Shown: piece by piece, positions 34,846 to 43,257 of the stretch
Position numbering within the stretch: position 1 is the stretch's first letter
Layout of the letters: each line of letters starts with the position of its first letter
IMG/VR virus record: IMGVR_UViG_3300010160_000035
Location: 1 to 64,000 of that record
Reading direction: 5' to 3' (one strand)
DNA length: 64,000 bases
Source: a virus
Program-made: the position numbers and the translations under genes
Notes under the pieces: model-generated
What the model saw: only the letters and a program-made list of their open reading frames with translations
Databases searched by the model: none
Told to the model about the DNA's origin: nothing

Positions 34846-35037
34846 TTAATTATATACTACGTCAATTGCAATTGCAACTAACAACAATGGTAATGCTGTA
34901 TAACAAGTAATACTTGCAAACATAAGAAATATTTCAGATTCATTGACAGCTAATGATACAGTTGTCAAAGTAAATCCCACTAATACAATGGTGAGAATTA
35001 CTTTCAGGAGTATTTCAAGAACTTTAAGCATTTTCAT
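34846..35037 (-). CDS. Small membrane protein (two segments)
   Basis: This 63-aa protein has two membrane segments (LLKVILTIVLVGFTLTTVSL and ASITCYTALPLLLVAIAIDV). A TATTCAC motif (complement of 35053-35059) lies 16 bases before its start, next to RNA element E. Possibly a superinfection or envelope protein; this is inference. Confidence 0.65.
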   Translation of the reverse strand: MKMLKVLEILLKVILTIVLVGFTLTTVSLAVNESEIFLMFASITCYTALPLLLVAIAIDVVYN

Positions 35038-35069
35038 TTTATTTAAAGATTTAGTGAATACAAGAGTAA

Positions 35070-35173
35070 AACTTTGATAACATTATCACCTTCAAGAAAT
35101 TAATCTGGCAGGTTGGTGTTACATTGGTCTCCGAAGGGTTTTATCCCAAGTCCAACATAATGTTATCAAAGTT
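35070..35173 (-). ncRNA. Structured RNA element E (17-bp closing stem)
   Basis: AACTTTGATAACATTAT (35070-35086) pairs perfectly with ATAATGTTATCAAAGTT (35157-35173). The 70-base interior can form CACC/GGTG and GGG/CCC pairs. The minus-strand start contains TAACTTTG, which matches the -7 box, so the element may sit at a transcript start. On the 3' side it runs into TTTTACTC and the TATTCAC leader of the 63-aa gene. Confidence 0.55.
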
Positions 35174-35203
35174 ATTGTGTCCATTCATCATCCTATTACA
35201 GGT

Positions 35204-35398
35204 ATGTATCACATAGTGACTAAGGCTTGGACTAAGCTGTTTGAGGTTGAGAACATAATATGTGCTATATATTTAATAATGAACCATGAGAAGCACAGAA
35301 TAACAAATGGTCTGATGAAAGAGGGTAGATATATATCAACAATAAAAGAAACAGAGAACCCAAAGGGTTCTACTGTTTCCATTGATGACAATGATTAA
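35204..35398 (+). CDS. Possible small plus-strand gene
   Basis: ATG at 35204 opens a 64-aa frame (MYHIVTKAWTKLFEVENIIC...), charged with a normal amino-acid mix; the antisense frame is hydrophobic and less gene-like. A GTG at 35177 would add nine residues. It is the only plus-strand gene in this region, and its last four bases overlap the end of the convergent 90-aa gene. It remains uncertain. Confidence 0.4.
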   Translation: MYHIVTKAWTKLFEVENIICAIYLIMNHEKHRITNGLMKEGRYISTIKETENPKGSTVSIDDND

Positions 35399-35667
35399 GG
35401 TACAATGTTGAAAGGTGACGCAGGAACCTGAACAACTTGTGGCTGAAGCATTGGCTTCAATGCATTACCTACAGCTAACACAGTATCACGCGAAGTGATG
35501 ATACCTTTACCACTTGCTAACATTATAAACTTAGGCTCAATCTTCAACAAGTAGGCAATGCCTGCCATTACTATTGTTGAGTCATAGAGTAAATCTACAT
35601 TCTCATTAGTGATTTCAACTGATTTTTCTGAGGCTTTGCCTAATCTAGAGACAATTAATTCATTCAT
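35395..35667 (-). CDS. Small hypothetical protein, first gene of the leftward block
   Basis: This 90-aa protein (MNELIVSRLGKASEKSVEIT...) has one moderately hydrophobic stretch (DSTIVMAGIAYLLKI) and a Pro/Gln-rich end. It is the first leftward gene next to the divergent control region and so is likely expressed early. Function unknown. Confidence 0.6.
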   Translation of the reverse strand: MNELIVSRLGKASEKSVEITNENVDLLYDSTIVMAGIAYLLKIEPKFIMLASGKGIITSRDTVLAVGNALKPMLQPQVVQVPASPFNIVP

Positions 35668-35724
35668 GATTTTAAGTATTAATTAAAGTTGGGGGCCATT
35701 GGCGGCTAATGATTAGGGAGGGTG

Positions 35725-35779
35725 GTTTTGTAGAGTAGGTACCCACTTCCATATCCACAAAACATTTTTGTTTTTTATA
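35725..35779 (+). terminator. Terminator-like hairpin with U-run
   Basis: GTTTTGT (35725-35731) pairs with ACAAAAC (35757-35763), with an imperfect inner stem AGTAGG/CCCACT. ATTTTTGTTTTTT follows. On the plus strand this would stop any rightward transcript arriving from the 35.2-kb gene. Confidence 0.45.
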
Positions 35780-35800
35780 AAAAAATTTTATTTACCTTTG
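35768..35800 (+). promoter_or_regulatory. Predicted rightward promoter P1
   Basis: TACCTTTG (35793-35800) matches the Bacteroidota -7 box TAnnTTTG, and TTG (35768-35770) lies 22 bases upstream. Transcription would start near 35807 and give a leader of about 330 bases before the first late gene. Confidence 0.6.
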
Positions 35801-36092
35801 TACTGTAACCTAATTTTAACACACCTCTTAAAGTTAGACCACCCATAAGTAAAAGTGGGTTAGAAGTTGGATTAGCAGAACTAAATAAGTTCAAAGGTTT
35901 TCTCCGATAGTTACAAAAATGGAATTTATATAAAGCAGGACTACCACCAACGTGTAAGGGAAAGAGTAGGCTAGGGGCTAAAAACCAACTGTGGAAATTA
36001 AATTTTAAATGCTAATGACCTCAAGGGGAAAATTATACCTACTCAGTAACAGGTGATTATATTAAAAGTAAACAGATTTGTTTATTTTTATC

Positions 36093-36122
36093 TTGGATAT
36101 CCAATCTATGGTTTTACATTTG
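36093..36122 (+). promoter_or_regulatory. Predicted rightward promoter P2 of the late operon
   Basis: TTG (36093-36095), a 19-base spacer and TACATTTG (36115-36122) are an excellent match to the Bacteroidota -33/-7 promoter. The start codon of the GroES-like gene is 16 bases past the -7 box. Confidence 0.75.
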
Positions 36123-36138
36123 TAAAAAAATATAAGAT

Positions 36139-36459
36139 ATGATTATGTATGAACCACACCCTAAGGGTATTTTAATTGAGTACAAGGAAGCAACTAAAAC
36201 TTCAACTGGAGTTTACCTTCCTGATGGAATGCAAAATTTTGAATTAGATGATTACAACGGAGATTTAATTATTGCTGTTGGTAAAGATGTTGAACTTTAT
36301 AAGGTAGGAGATACTATTATGTTTTTCCCTCATTCTATTCCTACATCTTTTCAAGGTAAAGATTCTGATGGAGAGAAACACAAGTACCAAATGTTTAGAG
36401 AAGCTGATATCTGCTGTAAATGTATTGTTAATACTATTGAGCCTTCAACAATTTTATAA
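36139..36459 (+). CDS. GroES-like co-chaperonin
   Basis: This 106-aa protein has the GroES fold pattern: EPHPKGILIEYKEATKTSTG, VYLPDG, a variable mobile-loop region, then LIIAVGKDVELYKVGDTIMF and a last strand IVNTIEP. GroES caps the GroEL chamber; phage versions such as T4 gp31 (a functional analogue) help fold capsid proteins in the host GroEL. Being first in the late operon fits that role. CC near residues 91-92 (ICCKC) could bind metal or be chance. Confidence 0.75.
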   Translation: MIMYEPHPKGILIEYKEATKTSTGVYLPDGMQNFELDDYNGDLIIAVGKDVELYKVGDTIMFFPHSIPTSFQGKDSDGEKHKYQMFREADICCKCIVNTIEPSTIL

Positions 36460-36683
36460 TGCTACAGTTAAATCCACCATTATGGTTATACATTCCAGAA
36501 CTCAATGCCTATGGGTTAGCTCACTTTGTTGAGAACCATGGGTTAGAGCATCATTTATATTGGACTGTATTTATGGATAATGGTGAGATTTGGACTTTAC
36601 CTAATGATAGAGTAAGGGCTGGGTATAATAATACTTTAGATAGACATGAAAAGAATAGAGATAATGGCAAGTCAACTCAATGA
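36459..36683 (+). CDS. Small hypothetical protein
   Basis: This 74-aa protein (MLQLNPPLWLYIPELNAYG...) is rich in aromatic residues and looks like a small beta barrel (WTVFMDNGEIWTLPNDRVR). It overlaps the GroES-like stop by one base. No known function. Confidence 0.6.
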   Translation: MLQLNPPLWLYIPELNAYGLAHFVENHGLEHHLYWTVFMDNGEIWTLPNDRVRAGYNNTLDRHEKNRDNGKSTQ

Positions 36684-36855
36684 GTTGTATACTACAGTAA
36701 ATCACTTGCATAGGAATAAGCAACTAACTGAACATATGGATGCAGATATAGAACATGGTGGCAATGTTATCAGGTTTATATATGATAGGAATATGGGAAG
36801 AAAAGGATCTTGGGTAGTCATCACACCTATTAGTGTGGTGTATGATGAAGATTAA
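36664..36855 (+). CDS. Small hypothetical protein
   Basis: The frame is open from 36646; the ATG at 36664 (MASQLNELYTTVNHL) gives the smaller overlap (20 bases) with the gene before. The 63-aa product is mixed alpha/beta. No recognised family. Confidence 0.55.
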   Translation: MASQLNELYTTVNHLHRNKQLTEHMDADIEHGGNVIRFIYDRNMGRKGSWVVITPISVVYDED

Positions 36856-36860
36856 TTTTG
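36853..36860 (+). promoter_or_regulatory. Possible internal -7 box
   Basis: TAATTTTG overlaps the stop of the 63-aa gene and lies 25 bases upstream of the next start. No clear -33 TTG at the right distance was seen. Confidence 0.35.
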
Positions 36861-36885
36861 TATTTTTGTTTTAAGATTATAAACA

Positions 36886-37176
36886 ATGATTATAGATCCT
36901 AAGTGTGGATCAAATACTGTGGTGTTTGTTCACAAAGAATTTGATGCAGTAATAGAAAAACTAGGTGTATATACAGAACTTGCTAAGAAATTTATTAAGA
37001 GAAATAAAAGGTATCAGTATATCAAACATGTGGAGAAACTTCCTGATGGTAAATGGGTCCTGGTTTTTAAAGTACTGCCATCTAATCATGAATCTATTAA
37101 GGAATATAATAGGATTGTAGAGGGGAGCAAGAGAGAACTTTGGATTAACTACTTAAACCACTTTATAATAGGATGA
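36886..37176 (+). CDS. Small basic hypothetical protein
   Basis: This 96-aa Lys-rich protein (MIIDPKCGSNTVVFVHKEFD...) is coupled by an ATGA overlap to the following gene. No recognised motif. Confidence 0.6.
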   Translation: MIIDPKCGSNTVVFVHKEFDAVIEKLGVYTELAKKFIKRNKRYQYIKHVEKLPDGKWVLVFKVLPSNHESIKEYNRIVEGSKRELWINYLNHFIIG

Positions 37177-37496
37177 TAATCAAGGCTCTTGAACAACTAT
37201 TTACTTTTAAAGATTCTACCAATGAGAATGGAGAACCCATTACTCTTGAGATTCCTGGAAAGTTTATAGTCAAGAGAGTTGAGATTCAAGAAGTGTTAGA
37301 GTTTTCAGAGATTATTAATGAGAGAACTAACAAGCCATACAAAACTAGATGCCTACTTAGGACTATAGAAGGTTGGTTACCTGTTAAGCATTCTTTTGAG
37401 CAATTAATGGAAATGAAAAATACACCACAAAGAATAACAATAAGAGGATTTTATGCTGCAGCAAGAAGTAGTAAAGGTATTAACAGAAATAAGTAA
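37173..37496 (+). CDS. Small hypothetical protein
   Basis: This 107-aa protein (MIIKALEQLFTFKDSTNENG...) is beta-rich with a basic C-terminus. It overlaps the IHF-like gene by 44 bases. Function unknown. Confidence 0.6.
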   Translation: MIIKALEQLFTFKDSTNENGEPITLEIPGKFIVKRVEIQEVLEFSEIINERTNKPYKTRCLLRTIEGWLPVKHSFEQLMEMKNTPQRITIRGFYAAARSSKGINRNK

Positions 37497-37716
37497 AAGG
37501 CATAATATATCATACAAAGATGCTAAGAGTATCTACTGTGATGTGTTTGTTTTTCTAACAGAAAGATTTAGTAAAATTACTGATAGCAATCCAGAAACTT
37601 GGAATAATAACTGTATTGTCAAAAATTTTGGTAAATTTGTAGTAAATAAAAGCAAATTAAAAAGATATGGAATTAATAAAAAGATTGAGAGACAATCCAA
37701 TGAACTCTCCACTTAA
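37453..37716 (+). CDS. IHF/HU-like DNA-binding protein
   Basis: This 87-aa protein has the IHF/HU pattern: an N-terminal helical part (EVVKVLTEISKRHNISYKDA), then a beta region with NNCIVKNFGKFVVNKSKL, close to the conserved FGxF of the family. It is somewhat divergent. IHF-like genes occur near the structural block in Crassvirales (from memory). It may bend DNA during packaging or at the origin. The start overlaps the previous gene strongly but is needed for the first helix. Confidence 0.6.
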   Translation: MLQQEVVKVLTEISKRHNISYKDAKSIYCDVFVFLTERFSKITDSNPETWNNNCIVKNFGKFVVNKSKLKRYGINKKIERQSNELST

Positions 37717-38050
37717 GTTTATAGGAAGATTATTTGAACTTAGGGATGCTGCTCATGTAGAGCATTTAAAAACTAGAAGCTTTGCTGCACACAGTGCTTT
37801 AAACACATTCTATGATGAATTACTTGAACTAGCTGATGGCTTTGTGGAAAGCTACCAAGGTAAGTATGGCATTGTTACTATTGATATTAAACACACAAAG
37901 CCAGATAATTTTCTAAGCTACCTTACAGAGTTTGCTAATTATGTAGAAAGCTCAAGAGATGTGTTTAAAGATGAGTGGTTAAGAAACCAAGTTGATGAGA
38001 TTTCTTCATTAACATACTCTACAATTTATAAATTAACTTACCTTAAGTAA
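37700..38050 (+). CDS. DUF5856-like, ferritin/Dps-like helical protein
   Basis: The product (116 aa from the ATG at 37700; the frame is open from 37667) has LFELRDAAHVEHLKTRSFAA, then HSALNTFYDELLELADGFVE. This spacing of His, Asp and Glu resembles the metal-binding helices of Dps/ferritin-like proteins and a family I recall as DUF5856 in phages of Bacteroidota. The stop overlaps the next start by one base. A role in DNA protection or iron binding is only inferred. Confidence 0.6.
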   Translation: MNSPLKFIGRLFELRDAAHVEHLKTRSFAAHSALNTFYDELLELADGFVESYQGKYGIVTIDIKHTKPDNFLSYLTEFANYVESSRDVFKDEWLRNQVDEISSLTYSTIYKLTYLK

Positions 38051-38571
38051 TGAAGATTTTTGATCTAAAAGATAATGAGATTACTATCTCACCAGAGATC
38101 TTAACTATTGAGTGTTTTGAGACTCTTTGGAAGAGTGACAAAAGTAAAAATAAGATTAATGCTTACAACGACTTTAAGTATATTTACCATTTATGTGATT
38201 TCAACTCTCCATATAATAACTACTCGCAGGAAAAAAGAATTGAAGCAATCAAGGAGGAAGTTGTTGGTAACAAAGAATATGAAGCTTCAGAGCAAGTCCA
38301 GCAGGCTTGTAAGATATACAAAAACTTAAAGGAGACACCTATTGAAAGGTTGTTTAATAGTGTTAAGGATAAGATAGAAGAAATGTCAGACTATTTAAAA
38401 GAGAATACCCTTGATAGTGAATCAGTTACACCAGTATTAAAGATAATGGATTCTATTAGTAAGGTAATCTCACAATACAAGACATTAGAATCAGCAGTTA
38501 AATCTGAAAAGGAAACTACTGCTATTAAGAATAGAGGAGATAAAATTGTAAACACATCTTTTAATGTATGA
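38050..38571 (+). CDS. terS: Probable small terminase subunit
   Basis: This 173-aa, acidic and mostly helical protein is directly upstream of TerL and overlaps it by four bases (ATGA). A long C-terminal helix (residues ~100-165) would suit the oligomerisation part of a small terminase. No sequence motif proves this; the call is from position. Confidence 0.55.
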   Translation: MKIFDLKDNEITISPEILTIECFETLWKSDKSKNKINAYNDFKYIYHLCDFNSPYNNYSQEKRIEAIKEEVVGNKEYEASEQVQQACKIYKNLKETPIERLFNSVKDKIEEMSDYLKENTLDSESVTPVLKIMDSISKVISQYKTLESAVKSEKETTAIKNRGDKIVNTSFNV

Positions 38572-40610
38572 TATTAAGTAATACAAAAGCATTCCTAGAG
38601 GCTAGAACAGAGTTTGAAACTACGGGATTTTATACTAAAGCTCTTATTGGTACATACCAGTATAATGAGTTTTGGAAAGAGGAAGTAAGAAAGTGTATGG
38701 AAGGTGTAACTATAGGAAATACTACAATACCTGGGACATATTATTTTTACCTGAACTACACTAGGATGCTTTTAAAAGATGAAAAGACTGGAAGAAAGAC
38801 TGAAGGATTTCCTAGGTTCACAGATGTGGATTTAGAATTCTTTACTCTTATTGAACAGGCTAGAAAAGAGAAGAAAGGTTTTATCATGGTTAAGCCAAGA
38901 AGAACTGGATTTTCTTACAAGAATGCTGCACTAGTTGTGCATGAATACAATTTCTTTAGAAATGCCAAATGTATTATCTCTGCTTATGAAAATAAGTACT
39001 CAGATAATACAATGGCTATGACATTAAATAATATTAACTTTCTAGATCAGAATACTGTATGGTATAAACCTAGAAACCCTAATACTCAGGACTATGTGAA
39101 GTCTAGACATCAACAAAAGATGGAAGATGGTAGAGATGTATGGGTAGGTTATCAATCTGATATTAGAAAGATTACATTTAAAGATAACTCATTTGCATCT
39201 GCAGGTATGAGTAGCTCTATTTTTCTATTTGAGGAAGCAGGTATCTTTAGTAATATCATAGAATCATACAATATTTCTGAGCCTTGCTGGAAAGATGGGG
39301 ATGATGTTATTGGTATTCCTATTATTTATGGTACAGGTGGAGATATGGGTGGGGGAACTGCTGCATTTTCTGAAATGTATTATGATCCAGAGAGGTTTAA
39401 TCTGTTAGCATTCCCTAATGAGTGGGAACCTGAGAAAGGAAACCAACAATGTGGGTGGTTTTTACCATCTACTAAGCAAAGGTTTGGGGTTTACACTGAT
39501 AAAGAAAGTAAAAAGACTTTTCCATTAGTAGATTTTGAAGGTAATTCCAATGAAGAGTATGCTCTTAAGTCAATTATGGCTTATAGAGAGACTAAAAAGG
39601 GTAACCCATCAGCTTATAGAGATGCAGTAACTCAATATCCACTTACACCATCAGAAGCATTCTTAGTAACATCAGGAAATATGTTTCCTACTATGTTACT
39701 TAATGAAAGGTTAGCTGATATTAAGGTAAATTCTCAAAAATATGTTGAAAGTAACTGGATTGGTGTAATTGCACCATCAGAAGATGGGGAATTAAGGTTT
39801 AATTCTCTAGATAATGTACATCCACTTAGAGATTATCCAATAAAACGTAGACCTGATGATAGTATAGTAGGATGTATTGAGGTTTATGAACAGCCACAGA
39901 AAGATAGTGATGGTAAAGTGTTTGTTAGAAGGTATGTTGTAGGTATTGACCCCTATGATGATGACTATTCTACTACAGATTCTGTAGGTTGTGCCTTTGT
40001 ATTTGATAGATTTACTAGAAGAATAGTAGCTGAGTACACAGGCAGACCACAATTAGCCAAAGAATTCTATGAAAACTGTAGAAAGTTAATAGTGTACTAC
40101 AATGCTGCAGGATTTCCCGAGATTAATAAGTTAGGTTTTGTTACTTATATGGAACACAGAAAGTGTTTACACATGCTAGCAGAGACTCCAATGCAACTTA
40201 GAGATAAGATTGAATGGAAACCTAATTTAAATACGTCTTATGGCTTTAAAGCAACAGAAAGAACAAATACATGGGGTAGAGAGTTGATTAGAGAGTGGTT
40301 ATTAGAACCAATTGAACCTAACTCAGAAATACTTAATGTAAATAGACTTCGTTCTACAGGTTTAATACAAGAATTGATTAAGTGGAATAAAGATGGTAAT
40401 TTTGATAGAGTATCTTCTTTAATTGCTGTATTGATATTAGATGTAACTTTAAACAAACAAGCAATACAAGCTGAGACAAGAAGTACTAAGAACTTTTTAG
40501 AATCTGACTTTTTTAAAGAAAGAGGGTTTTTAAAACATAATGATGACCCATTTGCTGATAATAGCTATAATGAAAATGGTGCTTTTTTTAACAACATGTT
40601 TGTTAAATAA
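38568..40610 (+). CDS. terL: Terminase large subunit
   Basis: The 680-aa protein has the packaging ATPase with Walker A-like KPRRTGFSYK (about residues 107-116) and Walker B FLFEEAG (about 217-223), and the RNase H-like nuclease with VVGIDPYDDDYSTTDS (about residue 457) and a second acidic strand. It drives DNA into the prohead and cuts the concatemer. The position upstream of the portal gene and the size fit Crassvirales. Confidence 0.95.
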   Translation: MILSNTKAFLEARTEFETTGFYTKALIGTYQYNEFWKEEVRKCMEGVTIGNTTIPGTYYFYLNYTRMLLKDEKTGRKTEGFPRFTDVDLEFFTLIEQARKEKKGFIMVKPRRTGFSYKNAALVVHEYNFFRNAKCIISAYENKYSDNTMAMTLNNINFLDQNTVWYKPRNPNTQDYVKSRHQQKMEDGRDVWVGYQSDIRKITFKDNSFASAGMSSSIFLFEEAGIFSNIIESYNISEPCWKDGDDVIGIPIIYGTGGDMGGGTAAFSEMYYDPERFNLLAFPNEWEPEKGNQQCGWFLPSTKQRFGVYTDKESKKTFPLVDFEGNSNEEYALKSIMAYRETKKGNPSAYRDAVTQYPLTPSEAFLVTSGNMFPTMLLNERLADIKVNSQKYVESNWIGVIAPSEDGELRFNSLDNVHPLRDYPIKRRPDDSIVGCIEVYEQPQKDSDGKVFVRRYVVGIDPYDDDYSTTDSVGCAFVFDRFTRRIVAEYTGRPQLAKEFYENCRKLIVYYNAAGFPEINKLGFVTYMEHRKCLHMLAETPMQLRDKIEWKPNLNTSYGFKATERTNTWGRELIREWLLEPIEPNSEILNVNRLRSTGLIQELIKWNKDGNFDRVSSLIAVLILDVTLNKQAIQAETRSTKNFLESDFFKERGFLKHNDDPFADNSYNENGAFFNNMFVK

Positions 40611-40614
40611 CAAT

Positions 40615-40640
40615 TTGTAACTTAAATAAACGTAAATTTG
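40615..40640 (+). promoter_or_regulatory. Predicted promoter of the portal gene
   Basis: TAAATTTG (40633-40640) matches the -7 box; TTG (40615-40617) lies 15 bases upstream, closer than the usual ~19. The portal start is 11 bases past the -7 box. Confidence 0.45.
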
Positions 40641-40650
40641 TAACCTTAAT

Positions 40651-43185
40651 ATGAACAATTTAGTAATACAAGTACCAGAACAAGCTTTACCAGATTCCAA
40701 AAAGGATTTAGAATGGGGAATGAGATGTGTAGATGCTGGGGAGAATGTATTGATGTTTGATTCCTCTGTAGTAAGACAGACTTTTTATAATAAAAAAGTT
40801 AACTACAGACTTAGGAACAACATGCTTACAGACAAAGATATACAACAGATTTGTGAGCCTTATGGAGTAGAGTTTTCTGCTGCTCCTAAAAGTATGCAAC
40901 ATATTGGATTAGGTAACTCTAAGATTAACACTTTAGTAGGTGAAGAAGCTAAGAGATTAACTAGATATCCATTTAAAGCTTATATATCATCTGATGACCA
41001 AATGGGTATTTCTTCTAAAGAGGAGGCTGTCAGAGATATGTGGCATCAAAAATTAGTAGATATAGCAAAACAAAAATTAGAATCTTCTGTAGAAGGACAG
41101 CAAGTAGATTCAAAAGCTTTAGAAGAAGAAATGCAGAAAGAGCTTGGTAAATTTGATAAATACCTTAAGTATAGTTATCAAGATTTAAAAGAAATGACTG
41201 CTAATAAGATACTTAAGTATGAGTATAAAAGACTTGATGTATCAGATACTTTCCTAAGATGTTGGGAAGACTTTTTAGTTTGTGGTGAAGAGATAGTATG
41301 TATTGAAGAATTAGGTAATGATTTAGTATTTAGAAAGGTTAATCCTTTGTATTTGTTTACTATACAATCTCCTGAGACTTATAAGATTGAAGATGCAGAT
41401 TGGATTGTAGAATATACAATGATGTCAATAGGTCAAGTAGTAGATTATTATCACACAGAACTTACTAAAGATGAGATAGATACACTAGAGCAAAGCAAAG
41501 AATATAACAGTATGAAAACTGGGGGTATTCAAATGGCTTATAATAGGGATATTACAGTAGAAGAGAGATTTGGATATACAGCAGGGGAATTGTTTGTTCC
41601 CAACCAAATTGCTACACATTATTTTGGGGGTGCCTACGACCAGAGAGGGAACGTCAGAATTATGAGGGTGTGCTGGAAATCAAGAAGAAAGATTGGAAAG
41701 GTAAAGTACTACGATGAAGATGGAAGCCAACAAGAAAAGATAGTAGACGAGTACTACAAGATAGATAAAGAAGCTGGAGAGATAGTAGACTACTTATGGA
41801 TTAATGAGTGGTGGGAAGGAACGAAGATAGCAAACGATATTTATGTAAAGATTAGACCAATCCCTTATCAATCAAGGAGTATGGCTAACTTATCAGAAAG
41901 TAAACCACCTTATGTAGGTATTTACTGTAATACTAATAATTCAAGGGTAATGTCTTTCATGGACAATATTAAACCAATGGATTATTTATACGATATTTAT
42001 TTCCACAGATTAAACCTAGCCTTATCAAAATACAAAGGCCCAATGTTAGGAATCAACGTAAGTATGATTCCATCAGAATGGGATCCTTTGAAGTGGTTGC
42101 AGTATGCAGAAGCAACTAACATTTTATTCTTAGACCCAACTAACGAAGTACTTAAAGGACCAATGCAGGGTAAATCTGCAGGTACTTTTAATCAAATGTC
42201 AGCACAAGGTATTAACCTTGAAATGGGTAACTATATTACACAGCACGTTAACCTTATTGGATTTATTAAATCACAGATGGATTTGATATCTGGAGTTAAT
42301 GAATACAGACAAGGTGATATTAAAGGTGATGCCAATGTAGGTACATCTAACATGGGATGGTCAGCATCTAACTCAATGACTGAAAAGTATTTTGCACTAC
42401 ATAACTCATTTAAAAGAGATTGTATGCAAAGATTATTAGAAGTTGCTAAGTATGTTTGGAAAAACAATCCAAAGAAAGTACAGTATGTAGGTGATGATAT
42501 GATGGTTGAGGTAGTTGATAGTTATGATGAATTCTGTGAATCTGAATACGATATCCATATAGATGATGGTCCAAATACTCAAGAACTTATGCAAGCACTT
42601 AATCAGTTGGCTCATGCAGGTATGCAGACAGGTCAGATTAAGTTTAGAGATCTTATTGAAATCTATAAAAAAGATAGTATATCAAGCTTGGCTAGATATC
42701 TAGAAGAAGCTCAAGATAAAACAGCACAAGAAATGCAAGAAAAAGAACAAGCTGATAGACAGCATGAAAAAGAACTTGCACAACAACAAGCTGAACTTCA
42801 AGCACAAGCATTGCAGCTTGAGTACGCTAAACTTGATAGAGAAGATGTTAATAGACAATTAGATAGAGATAATAAAATCCAAATTGAAACTCTTAAAGCT
42901 ATGGGCTTTGCACAAGACACAGATGTTAATGATAATATGATACCTGATGTATTAGAACAAAGTAAGATTGCTTTACAACAACAAAAGCAAACTTATGAAC
43001 AAATACAAAAAGATAAAGAGCATCAATTAAAATATTCTGTAGAAAGACAAAGGAATGAAATTGAAAAGAAAAAAATAATTGTTAAAGAAAAAGAAATTAC
43101 TTCTAAAAAAGAAACTGAAGAACTTAAAGCAGAGACTGCTTTAAAGATTGCTAAAGAAAATAAGAATAAATATGACAAAAAATAA
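40651..43185 (+). CDS. Portal protein
   Basis: This 844-aa protein directly follows TerL. It has a long mixed N-terminal core, a region with Asn-rich conserved turns (DPTNEVLKGPMQGKSAGTF) and a helical stem, then from about residue 680 a long Gln/Lys/Glu-rich coiled coil. Size and order match the portal of Crassvirales. The coiled-coil tail would be the barrel or a scaffold-binding extension. The base use of 41,600-42,100 is slightly richer in G and C than its surroundings. Confidence 0.88.
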   Translation: MNNLVIQVPEQALPDSKKDLEWGMRCVDAGENVLMFDSSVVRQTFYNKKVNYRLRNNMLTDKDIQQICEPYGVEFSAAPKSMQHIGLGNSKINTLVGEEAKRLTRYPFKAYISSDDQMGISSKEEAVRDMWHQKLVDIAKQKLESSVEGQQVDSKALEEEMQKELGKFDKYLKYSYQDLKEMTANKILKYEYKRLDVSDTFLRCWEDFLVCGEEIVCIEELGNDLVFRKVNPLYLFTIQSPETYKIEDADWIVEYTMMSIGQVVDYYHTELTKDEIDTLEQSKEYNSMKTGGIQMAYNRDITVEERFGYTAGELFVPNQIATHYFGGAYDQRGNVRIMRVCWKSRRKIGKVKYYDEDGSQQEKIVDEYYKIDKEAGEIVDYLWINEWWEGTKIANDIYVKIRPIPYQSRSMANLSESKPPYVGIYCNTNNSRVMSFMDNIKPMDYLYDIYFHRLNLALSKYKGPMLGINVSMIPSEWDPLKWLQYAEATNILFLDPTNEVLKGPMQGKSAGTFNQMSAQGINLEMGNYITQHVNLIGFIKSQMDLISGVNEYRQGDIKGDANVGTSNMGWSASNSMTEKYFALHNSFKRDCMQRLLEVAKYVWKNNPKKVQYVGDDMMVEVVDSYDEFCESEYDIHIDDGPNTQELMQALNQLAHAGMQTGQIKFRDLIEIYKKDSISSLARYLEEAQDKTAQEMQEKEQADRQHEKELAQQQAELQAQALQLEYAKLDREDVNRQLDRDNKIQIETLKAMGFAQDTDVNDNMIPDVLEQSKIALQQQKQTYEQIQKDKEHQLKYSVERQRNEIEKKKIIVKEKEITSKKETEELKAETALKIAKENKNKYDKK

Positions 43186-43233
43186 GCTATATAGGAATAT
43201 CTTGTATAGATGTAAGGTAAGAATTAATAAACA

Positions 43234-43241
43234 TAATTTTG
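43234..43241 (+). promoter_or_regulatory. Possible -7 box of the scaffold gene
   Basis: TAATTTTG lies 17 bases before the start at 43258, in the 72-base gap after the portal gene. The matching -33 TTG is not at an ideal distance. Confidence 0.4.
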
Positions 43242-43257
43242 TAAACAAATAAGAAAA

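Larger units (their letters stand above)
35668..36138. promoter_or_regulatory. Divergent control region
   Basis: This 471-base gap separates the leftward and rightward blocks. It holds two rightward promoters (35768-35800 and 36093-36122), a terminator-like hairpin before the first (35725-35763), and an untranslated stretch of about 300 bases between the promoters with a CCCA...TGGG pairing (near 35840). No gene was found. Such a region may also contain a replication origin, but no iterons or DnaA-like boxes were seen. Confidence 0.6.

Noticed and set aside
32416-35176. CRISPR array from the repeated GCACTCAGTTGTAAT
   Set aside because: Only two exact copies over 1.1 kb, each in a different stem, and no spacer pattern.
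35209-35391. Minus-strand 60-aa hydrophobic frame
   Set aside because: It needs a TTG start and is antisense to a more gene-like plus frame; both are uncertain, so only the better one is listed.
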